From positions 422,340,243-422,404,242 of the forward strand of contig NC_134353.1 of the NCBI RefSeq assembly GCF_048569485.1: DNA of 64,000 bases, written 5' to 3'. Of the stretch, positions 11,901 to 25,000 are shown one piece after another (the stretch's first letter is position 1; each line of letters begins with the position of its first letter). Made by a program: the position numbers and the translations under genes. The notes beneath the pieces were generated by a model. The model worked only from the letters and a program-made list of their open reading frames with translations, ran no database searches and was not told the origin of the DNA. The DNA comes from Anomaloglossus baeobatrachus. Its lineage: Eukaryota; Chordata; Amphibia; Anura; Aromobatidae.

Positions 11901-14900
11901 GTGCTGCAAATATCTTTGCACTAGTGAGACACTAATGGAAGTCCAACTGCCACTTTTAGGATGCCACTAAGTTTACTCAGTGTTTGCTAGTATAATGGCT
12001 TAGTAACAATGAGTTTGAGTGTGCAATGCAGAGGTGCTGCAAATAGATTTGCACTAGTGGGACACTAATGGAAGTCCAACTGCCACTTTTAGGATGCCAC
12101 TAAGTTTACTCAGTGTTTGCTAGTATAATGTCTTAGTAACAATGAGTTTGAGTGTGCAATGCAGAGGTGCTGCAAATAGATTTGCACTAGTGGGACACTA
12201 ATGGAAGTCCAACAGCCACTTTTAGGATGCCACTAAGTTTACGCAGTGTTTGCTAGTAGAATGGCTTAGTAACAATGAGTTTGAGTGTGCAATGCAGAGG
12301 TGCTGCAAATAGATTTGCACTAGTGGGACACTAATGGAAGTCCAACTGCCACTTTTAGGATGCCACTAAGTTTACTCAGTGTTTGCTAGTATAATGGCTT
12401 AGTAACAATGAGTTTGAGTATGCAATGCAGAGGTACTGCAAATAGCTTTGCACTAGTGGGACACTAATGGAAGTCCAACTGCCACTTTTAGGATGCCACT
12501 AAGTTTACTCGGTGTTTGCTAGTATAATGGCTTAGTAACAATGAGTTTGAGTGTGCAATGCAGAGGTGCTGCAAATAGCATTGCACTAGTGGGACACTAA
12601 TGGAAGTCCAACTGCCACTTTTAGGATGCCACTAAGTTTACTCAGTGTTTGCTAGTATAATGGCTTAGTAACAATGAGTTTGAGTGTGCAATGCAGAGGT
12701 GCTGCAAATATCTTTGCACTAGTGGGACACTAATGGAAGTCCAACTGCCACTTTTAGGGTGCCACTAAGTTTACTCAGTGTTTGCTAGTAAAATGGCTTA
12801 GAAACAAGGAGTTTGAGTGTGCAATGCAGAGGTGCTGCAAATAGCTTTGCACTAGTGGGACACTAATGGAAATCCAACTGCCACTTTTAGGATGCCACTA
12901 AGTTTACTCAGTGTTTGCTAGTATAATGTCTTAGTAACAATGAGTTTGAGTGTGCAATGGAGAGGTGCTGCAAATAGCTTTGCACTAGTGGGACATTAAT
13001 GGAAGTCCAACTGCCACTTTTAGGATGCCACTAAGTTTACTCAGTGTTTGCTAGTATAATGGCTTGATAACAATGAGTTTGAGTGTGCAAAGCAGAGGTG
13101 CTGCAAAAAGATTTGCACTAGTGGGACACTAATGGAAGTCCAACTGCCACTTTTAGGATGCCACTAAGTTTACTCAGTGTTTGCTAGTATAATGTCTTAG
13201 TAACAATGAGTTTGAGTGTGCAATGCAGAGGTGCTGCAAATAGATTTGCACTAGTGGGACACTAATGGAAGCCAACTGCCACTTTTAGGATGCCACTAAG
13301 TTTACTCAGTGTTTGCTGGTATAATGGCTTAGTAACAATGAGTTTGAGTGTGCAATGCAGAGGTGCTGCAAATATCTTTGCACTAGTGAGAAACTAATGG
13401 AAGTCCAACTGCCACTTTTAGGATGCCACTAAGTTTACTCAGTGTTTGCTAGTATAATGGCTTAGTAACAATGAGTTTGAGTGTGCAATGCAGAGGTGCT
13501 GCAAATAGATTTGCACTAGTGGGACACTAATGGAAGTCCAACTGCCACTTTTAGGATTCCACTAAGTTTACTCAGTGTTTGCTAGTATAATGTCTTAGTA
13601 ACAATGAGTTTGAGTGTGCAATGCAGAGGTGCTGCAAATAGATTTGCACTAGTGGGACACTAATGGAAGTCCAACAGCCACTTTTAGGATGTCACTAAGT
13701 TTACTCAGTGTTTGCTAGTAGAATGGCTTAGTAACAATGAGTTTGAGTGTGCAATGCAGAGGTGCTGCAAATAGATTTGCACTAGTGGGACACTAATGGA
13801 AGTCCAACTGCCACTTTTAGGATGCCACTAAGTTTACTCAGTGTTTGCTAGTATAATGGCTTAGTAACAATGAGTTTGAGTATGCAATGCAGAGGTACTG
13901 CAAATAGCTTTGCACTAGTGGGACACTAATGGAAGTCCAACTGCCACTTTTAGGATGCCACTAAGTTTACTCAGTGTTTGCTAGTATAATGGCTTAGTAA
14001 CAATGAGTTTGAGTGTGCAATGCAGAGGTGCTGCAAATAGCATTGCACTAGTGGGACACTAATGGAAGTCCAACTGCCACTTTTAGGATGCCACTAAGTT
14101 TACTCAGTGTTTGCTAGTATAATGGCTTAGTAACAATGAGTTTGAGTGTGCAATGCAGAGGTGCTGCAAATAGCTTTGCACTAGTGGGACACTAATAGAA
14201 GTTCAACTGCCACTTTTAGGATGCCACTAAGTTTACTCAGTGTTTGCTAGTATAATGGCTTAGTAACAATGAGTTTGAGTGTGCAATGCAGAGGTGCTGC
14301 AAATAGCATTGCATTAGTGGGACACTAATGGAAGTCCAACTGCCACTTTTAGGATGCCACTAAGGTTACTCAGTGTTTGCTAGTAGAATGGCTTAGTAAC
14401 AATGAGTTTGAGTGTGCAATGCAGAGGTGCTGCAAATAGCTTTGCACTAGTGGGACACTAATGGAAGTCCAACTGCCACTTTTGTGGTGCCACTAAGTTT
14501 ACTCAGTGTTTGCTAGTATAATGGCTTAGTAACAATGAATTTGAGTGTGCAATGCAGAGGTACTACAAATAGCTTTGCACTAGTGGGACACTAATGGAAG
14601 TCCAACTGCCACTTTTAGGATGCCATAAGTTTACTCAGTGTTTGCTAGTATAATGGCTTAGTAACAATGAGTTTGAGTGTGCAATGCAGAGGTGCTGCAA
14701 ATAGCATTGCACTAGTGGGACACTAATGGAAGCCAACTGCCACTTTTAGGATGCCACTAAGTTTACTTAGTGTTTGCTAGTATAATGGCTTAGTAACAAT
14801 GAGTTTGAGTGTGCAATGCAGTGGTGCTGCAAATAGCTTTGCACTAGTGGGACACTAATGGAAGTCCAACTGCCACTTTTAGGATGCCACTAAGTTTACT

Positions 14901-16000
14901 CAGCGTTTGCTAGTATAATGGCTTAGTAACAATGAGTTTAAGTGTGCAATGCAGAGGTGCTGCAAATAGCTTTGCACTAGTGGGACACTAATGGAAGTCC
15001 AACTGCCACTTTTAGGATGCCACTAAGTTTACTCAGTGTTTGCTAGTATAAGGGTTTAGTAACAATGAGTTTGATTGTGCAATGCAGAGGTGCTGCAAAT
15101 AGCTTTGCACTAGTGGGACACTAATGGAAGTCCAACTGCCACTTTTAGGATGCCACTAAGTTTACTCAGTGTTTGCTAGTATAATGGCTTAGTAACAATG
15201 AGTTTGAGTGTGCAATGCAGAGGTGCTGCAAATAGATTTGCACTAGTGGGACACTAATGGAAGTCCAACTGCCACTTTTAGGATGCCACTAAGTTTACTC
15301 AGTGTTTGGTAGTATAATGGCTTAGTAACAATGAGTTTGAGTGTGCAATGCAGAGGTGCTGCAAATAGCTTTGCACTAGTGGGACACTAATGGAAGTCTA
15401 ACTGCCACCTTTAGGATGCCACTAAGTTTACTCAGTGTATGCTAGTATAATGGCTTAGTAACAATGAGTTTGAGTGTGCAATGCAGAGGTGCTGCAAATA
15501 GATTTGCACTAGTGGGACACTAATGGAAGTCCAACTGCCACTTTTAGGATTCCACTAAGTTTACTCAGTGTTTGCTAGTATAATGTCTTAGTAACAATGA
15601 GTTTGAGTGTGCAATGCAGAGGTGCTGCAAATAGATTTGCACTAGTGGGACACTAATGGAAGTCCAACAGCCACTTTTAGGATGCCACTAAGTTTACTCA
15701 GTGTTTGCTAGTAGAATGGTTTAGTAACAATGAGTTTGAGTGTGCAAGGCAGAGGTGCTGCAATTAGATTTGCACTAGTGGGACACTAATGGAAGTCCAA
15801 CAGCCACTTTTAGGATGCAACTAAGTTTACTCAGTGTTTGCTAGTATAATGGCTTAGTAACAATGAGTTTGAGTGTGCAATGCAGAGGTGCTGCAAATAG
15901 CTTTGCACTAGTTAGACACTAATGAAAGTCCAATTGCCACTTTTAGGATGCCACTAAGTTTACTCAGTGTTTGCTAGTATAATGGCTTAGTAACAATGAG
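8960..16000 (+). repeat. Larger higher-order duplication within the satellite (about 3.46-3.59 kb offset)
   Basis: Rare variants recur at 3,455 bp: GAGTATGCAATG (8961, 12416), GACATTAATGG (about 9538, 12993) and CTTAGAAAC (9342, 12797). Later markers recur at 3,588 bp, exactly one monomer more: TTTGTGGTGCC (10893, 14481) and a second GAGTATGCAATG (10291, 13879). Related blocks return near 19.7-22.7 kb, where TTTGTGGTGCC is at 21520. Boundaries are approximate. The pattern fits unequal exchange of 26- to 27-monomer blocks. Confidence 0.75.
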
Positions 16001-19000
16001 TTTGAGTGTGCAATGCAGAGGTGCTGCAAATAGCTTTGCACTAGTGGGACACTAATGGAAGTCCAACTGCCACTTTTAGGATGCCACTAAGTTTACTCAG
16101 TGTTTGCTAGTATAATGGCTTAGTAACAATGAGTTTGAGTGTGCAATGCAGAGGTGCTGCAAATAGCTTTGCACTAGTGGGACACTAATGGAAGTCCAAC
16201 TGCCACTTTTAGGATGCCACAAAGTTTACTCAGTGTTTGCTAGTATAATGTCTTAGTAACAATGAGTTTGAGTGTGCAATGCAGAGGTGCTGCAAATAGA
16301 TTTGCACTAGTGGGACACTAATGGAAGTCAACTGCCACTTTTAGGATGCCACTAAGTTTACTCAGTGTTTGCTAGTATAATGGCTTAGTAACAATGAGTT
16401 TGAGTGTGCAATGCAGAGGTGCTGCAAATAGATTTGCACTAGTGGGACACTAATGGAAGTCCAACTGCCACTTTTAGGATGCCACAAAGTTTACTCAGTG
16501 TTTGCTAGTATCATGGCTTAGTAACAATGAGTTTGAGTGTGCAATGCAGAGGTGCTGCAAATAGCTTTGCACTAGTGGGACACTAATGGAAGTCCAACTG
16601 CCACTTTTAGGATGCCACTAAGTTTACTCAGTGTTTGCTAGTATAATGTCTTAGTAACAATGAGTTTGAGTGTGCAATGCAGAGGTGCTGCAAATAGATT
16701 TGCACTAGTGGGACACTAATGGAAGCCAACTGCCACTTTTAGGATGCCACTAAGTTTACTCAGTGTTTGCTGGTATAATGGCTTAGTAACAATGAGTGTG
16801 AGTGTGCAATGCAGAGGTGCTGCAAATATCTTTGCACTAGTGAGACACTAATGGAAGTCCAACTGCCACTTTTAGGATGCCACTAAGTTTACTCAGTGTT
16901 TGCTAGTATAATGGCTTAGTAACAATGAGTTTGAGTGTGCAATGCAGAGGTGCTGCAAATATATTTGCACTAGTGGGACACTAATGGAAGTCCAACTGCC
17001 ACTTTTAGGATGCCACAAAGTTTACTCAGTGTTTGCTAGTATAATGTCTTAGTAACAATGAGTTTGAGTGTGCAATGCAGAGGTGCTGCAAATAGATTTG
17101 CACTAGTGGGACACTAATGGAAGTCAACTGCCACTTTTAGGATGCCACTAAGTTTACTCAGTGTTTGCTAGTATAATGGCTTAGTAACAATGAGTTTGAG
17201 TGTGCAATGCAGAGGTGCTGCAAATAGATTTGCACTAGTGGGACACTAATGGAAGTCCAACTGCCACTTTTAGGATGCCACAAAGTTTACTCAGTGTTTG
17301 CTAGTATCATGGGTTAGTAACAATGAGTTTGAGTGTGCAATGCAGAGGTGCTGCAAATAGCTTTGCACTAGTGGGACACTAATGGAAGCCAACTGCCACT
17401 TTTAGGATGCCACTAAGTTTACTCAGTGTTTGCTAGTATAATGGCTTAGTAACAATGAGTTTGAGTGTGCAATGCAGAGGTGCTGCAAATATCTTTGCAC
17501 TAGTGGGACACTAATGGAAGTCCAACTGCCACTTTTAGGGTGCCACTAAGTTTGCTCAGTGTTTGCTAGTATAATGGCTTAGAAACAAGGAGTTTGAGTG
17601 TGCAATGCAGAGGTGCTGGAAATAGCTTTGCACTAGTGGGACACTAATGGAAGTCCAACTGCCACTTTTAGGATGCCACTAAGTTTACTCAGTGTTTGCT
17701 AGTATAATGTCTTAGTAACAATGAGTTTGAGTGTGCAATGGAGAGGTGCTGCAAATAGCTTTGCACTAGTGGGACACTAATGGAAGTCCAACTGCCACTT
17801 TTAGGATGCCACTAAGTTTACTCAGTGTTTGCTAGTATAATGGCTTAGTAACAATGAGTTTGAGTGTGCAAAGCAGAGGTGCTGCAAATAGATTTGCACT
17901 AGTGGGACACTAATGGAAGTCCAACTGCCACTTTTAGGATGCCACTAAGTTTACTCAGTGTTTGCTAGTATAATGTCTTAGTAACAATGAGTTTGAGTGT
18001 GCAATGCAGAGGTGCTGCAAATAGATTTGCACTAGTGGGACACTAATGGAAGCCAACTGCCACTTTTAGGATGCCACTAAGTTTACTCAGTGTTTGCTGG
18101 TATAATGGCTTAGTAACAATGAGTTTGAGTGTGCAATGCAGAGGTGCTGCAAATATCTTTGCACTAGTGAGACACTAATGGAAGTCCAACTGCCACTTTT
18201 AGGATGCCACTAAGTTTACTCAGTGTTTGCTAGTATAATGGCTTAGTAACAATGAGTTTGAGTGTGCAATGGAGAGGTGCTGCAAATAGATTTGCACTAG
18301 TGGGACACTAATGGAAGTCCAACTGCCACTTTTAGGATGCCACTAAGTTTACTCAGTGTTTGCTAGTATAATGTCTTAGTAACAATGAGTTTGAGTGTGC
18401 AATGCAGAGGTGCTGCAAATAGATTTGCACTAGTGGGACACTAATGGAAGTCCAACTGCCACTTTTAGGATGCCACAAAGTTTACTCAGTGTTTGCTAGT
18501 ATCATGGGTTAGTAACAATGAGTTTGAGTGTGCAATGCAGAGGTGCTGCAAATAGCTTTGCACTAGTGGGACACTAATGGAAGCTAACTGCCACTTTTAG
18601 GATGCCACTAAGTTTACTCAGTGTTTGCTAGTATAATGGCTTAGTAACAATGAGTTTGAGTGTGCAATGCAGAGGTGCTGCAAATATCTTTGCACTAGTG
18701 GGACACTAATGGAAGTCCAACTGCCACTTTTAGGGTGCCACTAAGTTTGCTCAGTGTTTGCTAGTATAATGGCTTAGAAACAAGGAGTTTGAGTGTGCAA
18801 TGCAGAGGTGCTGGAAATAGCTTTGCACTAGTGGGACACTAATGGAAGTCCAACTGCCACTTTTAGGATGCCACTAAGTTTACTCAGTGTTTGCTAGTAT
18901 AATGTCTTAGTAACAATGAGTTTGAGTGTGCAATGGAGAGGTGCTGCAAATAGCTTTGCACTAGTGGGACACTAATGGAAGTCCAACTGCCACTTTTAGG

Positions 19001-22000
19001 ATGCCACTAAGTTTACTCAGTGTTTGCTAGTATAATGGCTTAGTAACAATGAGTTTGAGTGTGCAAAGCAGAGGTGCTGCAAATAGATTTGCACTAGTGG
19101 GACACTAATGGAAGTCCAACTGCCACTTTTAGGATGCCACTAAGTTTACTCAGTGTTTGCTAGTATAATGTCTTAGTAACAATGAGTTTGAGTGTGCAAT
19201 GCAGAGGTGCTGCAAATAGATTTGCACTAGTGGGACACTAATGGAAGCCAACTGCCACTTTTAGGATGCCACTAAGTTTACTCAGTGTTTGCTGGTATAA
19301 TGGCTTAGTAACAATGAGTTTGAGTGTGCAATGCAGAGGTGCTGCAAATATCTTTGCACTAGTGAGACACTAATGGAAGTCCAACTGCCACTTTTAGGAT
19401 GCCACTAAGTTTACTCAGTGTTTGCTAGTATAATGGCTTAGTAACAATGAGTTTGAGTGCGCAATGCAGAGGTGCTGCAAATAGATTTGCACTAGTGGGA
19501 CACTAATGGAAGTCCAACAGCCACTTTTAGGATGCCACTAAGTTTACTCAGTGTTTGCTAGTAGAATGGCTTAGTAACAATGAGTTTGAGTGTGCAATGC
19601 AGAGGTGCTGCAAATAGATTTGCACTAGTGGGACACTAATGGAAGTCCAACTGCCACTTTTAGGATGCCACTAAGTTTACTCAGTGTTTGCTAGTATAAT
19701 GGCTTAGTAACAATGAGTTTGAGTATGCAATGCAGAGGTACTGCAAATAGCTTTGCACTAGTGGGACACTAATGTAAGTCCAACTGCCACTTTTAGGATG
19801 CCACTAAGTTTACTCAGTGTTTGCTAGTATAATGGCTTAGTAACAATGAGTTTGAGTGTGCAATGCAGAGGTGCTGCAAATAGCATTGCACTAGTGGGAC
19901 ACTAATGGAAGTCCAACTGCCACTTTTAGGATGCCACTAAGTTTACTCAGTGTTTGCTAGTATAATGGCTTAGTAACAATGAGTTTGAGTGTGCAATGCA
20001 GAGGTGCTGCAAATATCTTTGCACTAGTGGGACACTAATGGAAGTCCAACTGCCACTTTTAGGGTGCCACTAAGTTTACTCAGTGTTTGCTAGTATAATG
20101 GCTTAGAAACAAGGAGTTTGAGTGTGCAATGCAGAGGTGCTGCAAATAGCTTTGCACTAGTGGGACACTAATGGAAGTCCAACTGCCACTTTTAGGATGC
20201 CACTAAGTTTACTCAGTGTTTGCTAGTATAATGTCTTAGTAACAATGAGTTTGAGTGTGCAATGGAGAGGTGCTGCAAATAGCTTTGCACTAGTGGGACA
20301 TTAATGGAAGTCCAACTGCCACTTTTAGGATGCCACTAAGTTTACTCAGTGTTTGCTAGTATAATGGCTTAGTAACAATGAGTTTGAGTGTGCAATGCAG
20401 AGGTGCTGCAAAAAGATTTGCACTAGTGGGACACTAATGGAAGTCCAACTGCCACTTTTAGGATGCCACTAAGTTTACTCAGTGTTTGCTAGTATAATGT
20501 CTTAGTAACAATGAGTTTGAGTGTGCAATGCAGAGGTGCTGCAAATAGATTTGCACTAGTGGGACACTAATGGAAGCCAACTGCTACTTTTAGGATGCCA
20601 CTAAGTTTACTCAGTGTTTGCTGGTATAATGGCTTAGTAACAATGAGTTTGAGCGTGCAATGCAGAGGTGCTGCAAATATCTTTGCACTAGTGAGAAACT
20701 AATGGAAGTCCAACTGCCACTTTTAGGATGCCACTAAGTTTACTCAGTGTTTGCTAGTATAATGGCTTAGTAACAATGAGTTTGAGTGTGCAATGCAGAG
20801 GTGCTGCAAATAGATTTGCACTATTGGGACACTAATGGAAGTCCAACTGCCACTTTTAGGATTCCACTAAGTTTACTCAGTGTTTGCTAGTATAATGTCT
20901 TAGTAACAATGAGTTTGAGTGTGCAATGCAGAGGTGCTGCAAATAGATTTGCACTAGTGGGACACTAATGGAAGTCCAACTGCCACTTTTAGGATGTCAC
21001 TAAGTTTACTCAGTGTTTGCTAGTATAATGGCTTAGTAACAATGAGTTTGAGTGTGCAATGCAGAGGTGCTGCAAATAGCATTGCACTAGTGGGACACTA
21101 ATGGAAGTCCAACTGCCACTTTTAGGATGCCACTAAGTTTACTCAGTGTTTGCTAGTATAATGGCTTAGTAACAATGAGTTTGAGTGTGCAATGCAGAGG
21201 TGCTGCAAATAGCTTTGCACTAGTGGGACACTAATAGAAGTTCAACTGCCACTTTTAGGATGCCACTAAGTTTACTCAGTGTTTGCTAGTATAATGGCTT
21301 AGTAACAATGAGTTTGAGTGTGCAATGCAGAGGTGCTGCAAATAGCATTGCACTAGTGGGACACTAATGGAAGTCCAACTGCCACTTTTAGGATGCCACT
21401 AAGGTTACTCAGTGTTTGCTAGTAGAATGGCTTAGTAACAATGAGTTTGAGTGTGCAATGCAGAGGTGCTGCAAATAGCTTTGCACTAGTGGGACACTAA
21501 TGGAAGTCCAACTGCCACTTTTGTGGTGCCACTAAGTTTACTCAGTGTTTGCTAGTATAATGGCTTAGTAACAATGAATTTGAGTGTGCAATGCAGAGGT
21601 ACTGCAAATAGCTTTGCACTAGTGGGACACTAATGGAAGTCCAACTGCCACTTTTAGGATGCCATAAGTTTACTCAGTGTTTGCTAGTATAATGGCTTAG
21701 TAACAATGAGTTTGAGTGTGCAATGCAGAGGTGCTGCAAATAGCATTGCACTAGTGGGACACTAATGGAAGTCCAACTGCCACTTTTAGGATGCCACTAA
21801 GTTTACTTAGTGTTTAATAGTATAATGGCTTAGTAACAATGAGTTTGAGTGTGCAATGCAGAGGTGCTGCAAATAGCTTTGCACTAGTGGGACACTAATG
21901 GAAGTCCAACTGCCACTTTTAGGATGCCACTAAGTTTACTCAGTGTTTGCTAGTATAAGGGTTTAGTAACAATGAGTTTGATTGTGCAATGCAGAGGTGC

Positions 22001-25000
22001 TGCAAATAGCTTTGCACTAGTGGGACACTAATGGAAGTCCAACTGCCACTTTTAGGATGCCACTAAGTTTACTCAGTGTTTGCTAGTATAATGGCTTAGT
22101 AACAATGAGTTTGAGTGTGCAATGCAGAGGTGCTGCAAATAGATTTGCACTAGTGGGACACTAATGGAAGTCCAACTGCCACTTTTAGGATGCCACTAAG
22201 TTTACTCAGTGTTTGGTAGTATAATGGCTTAGTAACAATGAGTTTGAGTGTGCAATGCAGAGGTGCTGCAAATAGCTTTGCACTAGTGGGACACTAATGG
22301 AAGTCTAACTGCCACCTTTAGGATGCCACTAAGTTTACTCAGTGTATGCTAGTATAATGGCTTAGTAACAATGAGTTTGAGTGTGCAATGCAGAGGTGCT
22401 GCAAATAGATTTGCACTAGTGGGACACTAATGGAAGTCCAACTGCCACTTTTAGGATTCCACTAAGTTTACTCAGTGTTTGCTAGTATAATGTCTTAGTA
22501 ACAATGAGTTTGAGTGTGCAATGCAGAGGTGCTGCAAATAGATTTGCACTAGTGGGACACTAATGGAAGTCCAACAGCCACTTTTAGGATGCCACTAAGT
22601 TTACTCAGTGTTTGCTAGTATAAGGGTTTAGTAACAATGAGTTTGATTGTGCAATGCAGAGGTGCTGCAAATAGCTTTGCACTAGTGGGACACTAATGGA
22701 AGTCCAACTGCCACTTTTAGGATGCCACTAAGTTTACTCAGTGTTTGCTAGTATAATGGCTTAGTAACAATGAGTTTGAGTATGCAATGCAGAGGTACTG
22801 CAAATAGCTTTGCACTAGTGGGACACTAATGGAAGTCCAACTGCCACTTTTAGGATGCCACTAAGTTTACTCAGTGTTTGCTAGTATAATGGCTTAGTAA
22901 CAATGAGTTTGAGTGTGCAATGCAGAGGTGCTGCAAATAGCTTTGCACTAGTGGGACACTAATAGAAGTTCAACTGCCACTTTTAGGATGCCACTAAGTT
23001 TACTCAGTGTTTGCTAGTATAATGGCTTAGTAACAATGAGTTTGAGTGTGCAATGCAGAGGTGCTGCAAATAGCATTGCACTAGTGGGACACTAATGGAA
23101 GTCCAACTGCCACTTTTAGGATGCCACTAAGGTTACTCAGTGTTTGCTAGTTGAATGGCTTAGTAACAATGAGTTTGAGTGTGCAATGCAGAGGTGCTAC
23201 AAATAGCTTTGCACTAGTGGGACACTAATGGAAGTCCAACTGCCACTTTTAGGATGCCACTAAGTTTACTCAGTGTTTGCTAGTATAATGGCTTAGTAAC
23301 AATGAATTTGAGTGTGCAATGCAGAGGTACTGCAAATAGCTTTGCACTAGTGGGGCACTAATGGAAGTCCAACTGCCACTTTTAGGATGCCATAAGTTTA
23401 CTCAGTGTTTGCTAGTATAATGGCTTAGTAACAATGAGTTTGAGTGTGCAATGCAGAGGTGCTGCAAATAGCATTGCACTAGTGGGACACTAATGGAAGT
23501 CCAACTGCCACTTTTAGGATGCCACTAAGTTTACTTAGTGTTTAATAGTATAATGGCTTAGTAACAATGAGTTTGAGTGTGCAATGCAGAGGTGCTGCAA
23601 ATAGCTTTGCACTAGTGGGACACTAATAGAAGTTCAACTGCCACTTTTAGGATGCCACTAAGTTTACTCAGTGTTTGCTGGTATAATGGCTTAGTAAAAA
23701 TGAGTTTGAGTGTGCAATGCAGAGGTGCTGCAAATAGCTTTGCACTAGTGGGACAATAATGGGAGTCCAACTGCCACTTTTAGGATGCCACTAAGTTTAC
23801 TCAGTGTTTGCTAGTATAATGGCTTAGTAACAATGAGTTTGAGTGTGCAATGCAGAGGGGCTGCAAATAGATTTGCGCTAGTGGGACACTAATGGAAGCC
23901 AACTGCCACTTTTAGGATGCCACTAAGTTTACTTAGTGTTTGCTAGTATAATGGCTTAGTAACAATGAGTTTGAGTGTGCAATGCAGTGGTGCTGCAAAT
24001 AGCTTTGCACTAGTGGGACACTAATGGAAGTCCAACTGCCACTTTTAGGATGCCACTAAGTTTACTCAGCGTTTGCTAGTATAATGGCTTAGTAACAATG
24101 AGTTTAAGTGTGCAATGCAGAGGTGCTGCAAATAGCTTTGCACTAGTGGAACACTAATGGAAGTCCAACTGCCACTTTTAGGATGCCACTAAGTTTACTC
24201 AGTGTTTGCTAGTATAAGGGTTTAGTAACAATGAGTTTGATTGTGCAATGCAGAGGTGCTGCAAATAGCTTTGCACTAGTGGGACACTAATGGAAGTCCA
24301 ACTGCCACTTTTAGGATGCCACTAAGTTTACTCAGTGTTTGCTAGTATAATGGCTTAGTAACAATGAGTTTGAGTGTGCAATGCAGAGGTGCTGCAAATA
24401 GCTTTGCACTAGTGGGACACTAATGGAAGTCTAACTGCCACCTTTAGGATGCCACTAAGTTTACTCAGTGTATGCTAGTATAATGGCTTAGTAACAATGA
24501 GTTTGAGTGTGCAATGCAGAGGTGCTGCAAATAGATTTGCAATAGTGGGACACTAATGGAAGTCCAACTGCCACTTTTAGGATGCCACTAAGTTTACTCA
24601 GTGTTTGGTAGTATAATGGCTTAGTAACAATGAGTTTGAGTGTGCAATGCAGAGGTGCTGCAAATAGCTTTGCACTAGTGGGACACTAATGGAAGTCTAA
24701 CTGCCACCTTTAGGATGCCACTAAGTTTACTCAGTGTATGCTAGTATAATGGCTTAGTAACAATGAGTTTGAGTGTGCAATGCAGAGGTGCTGCAAATAT
24801 ATTTGCACTAGAGGGACACTAATGGAAGTCCAACTGCCACTTTTAGGATGCCACTAAGTTTTCTCAGTGTTTGCTAGTATAATGGCTTAGTAACAATGAG
24901 TTTGAGTGTGCAATGCAGAGGTGTTGCAAATAGCTTTGCACTAGTGGGACACTAATGGAAGTCCAACTGCCACTTTTAGGATGCCACTAAGTTTACTCAG

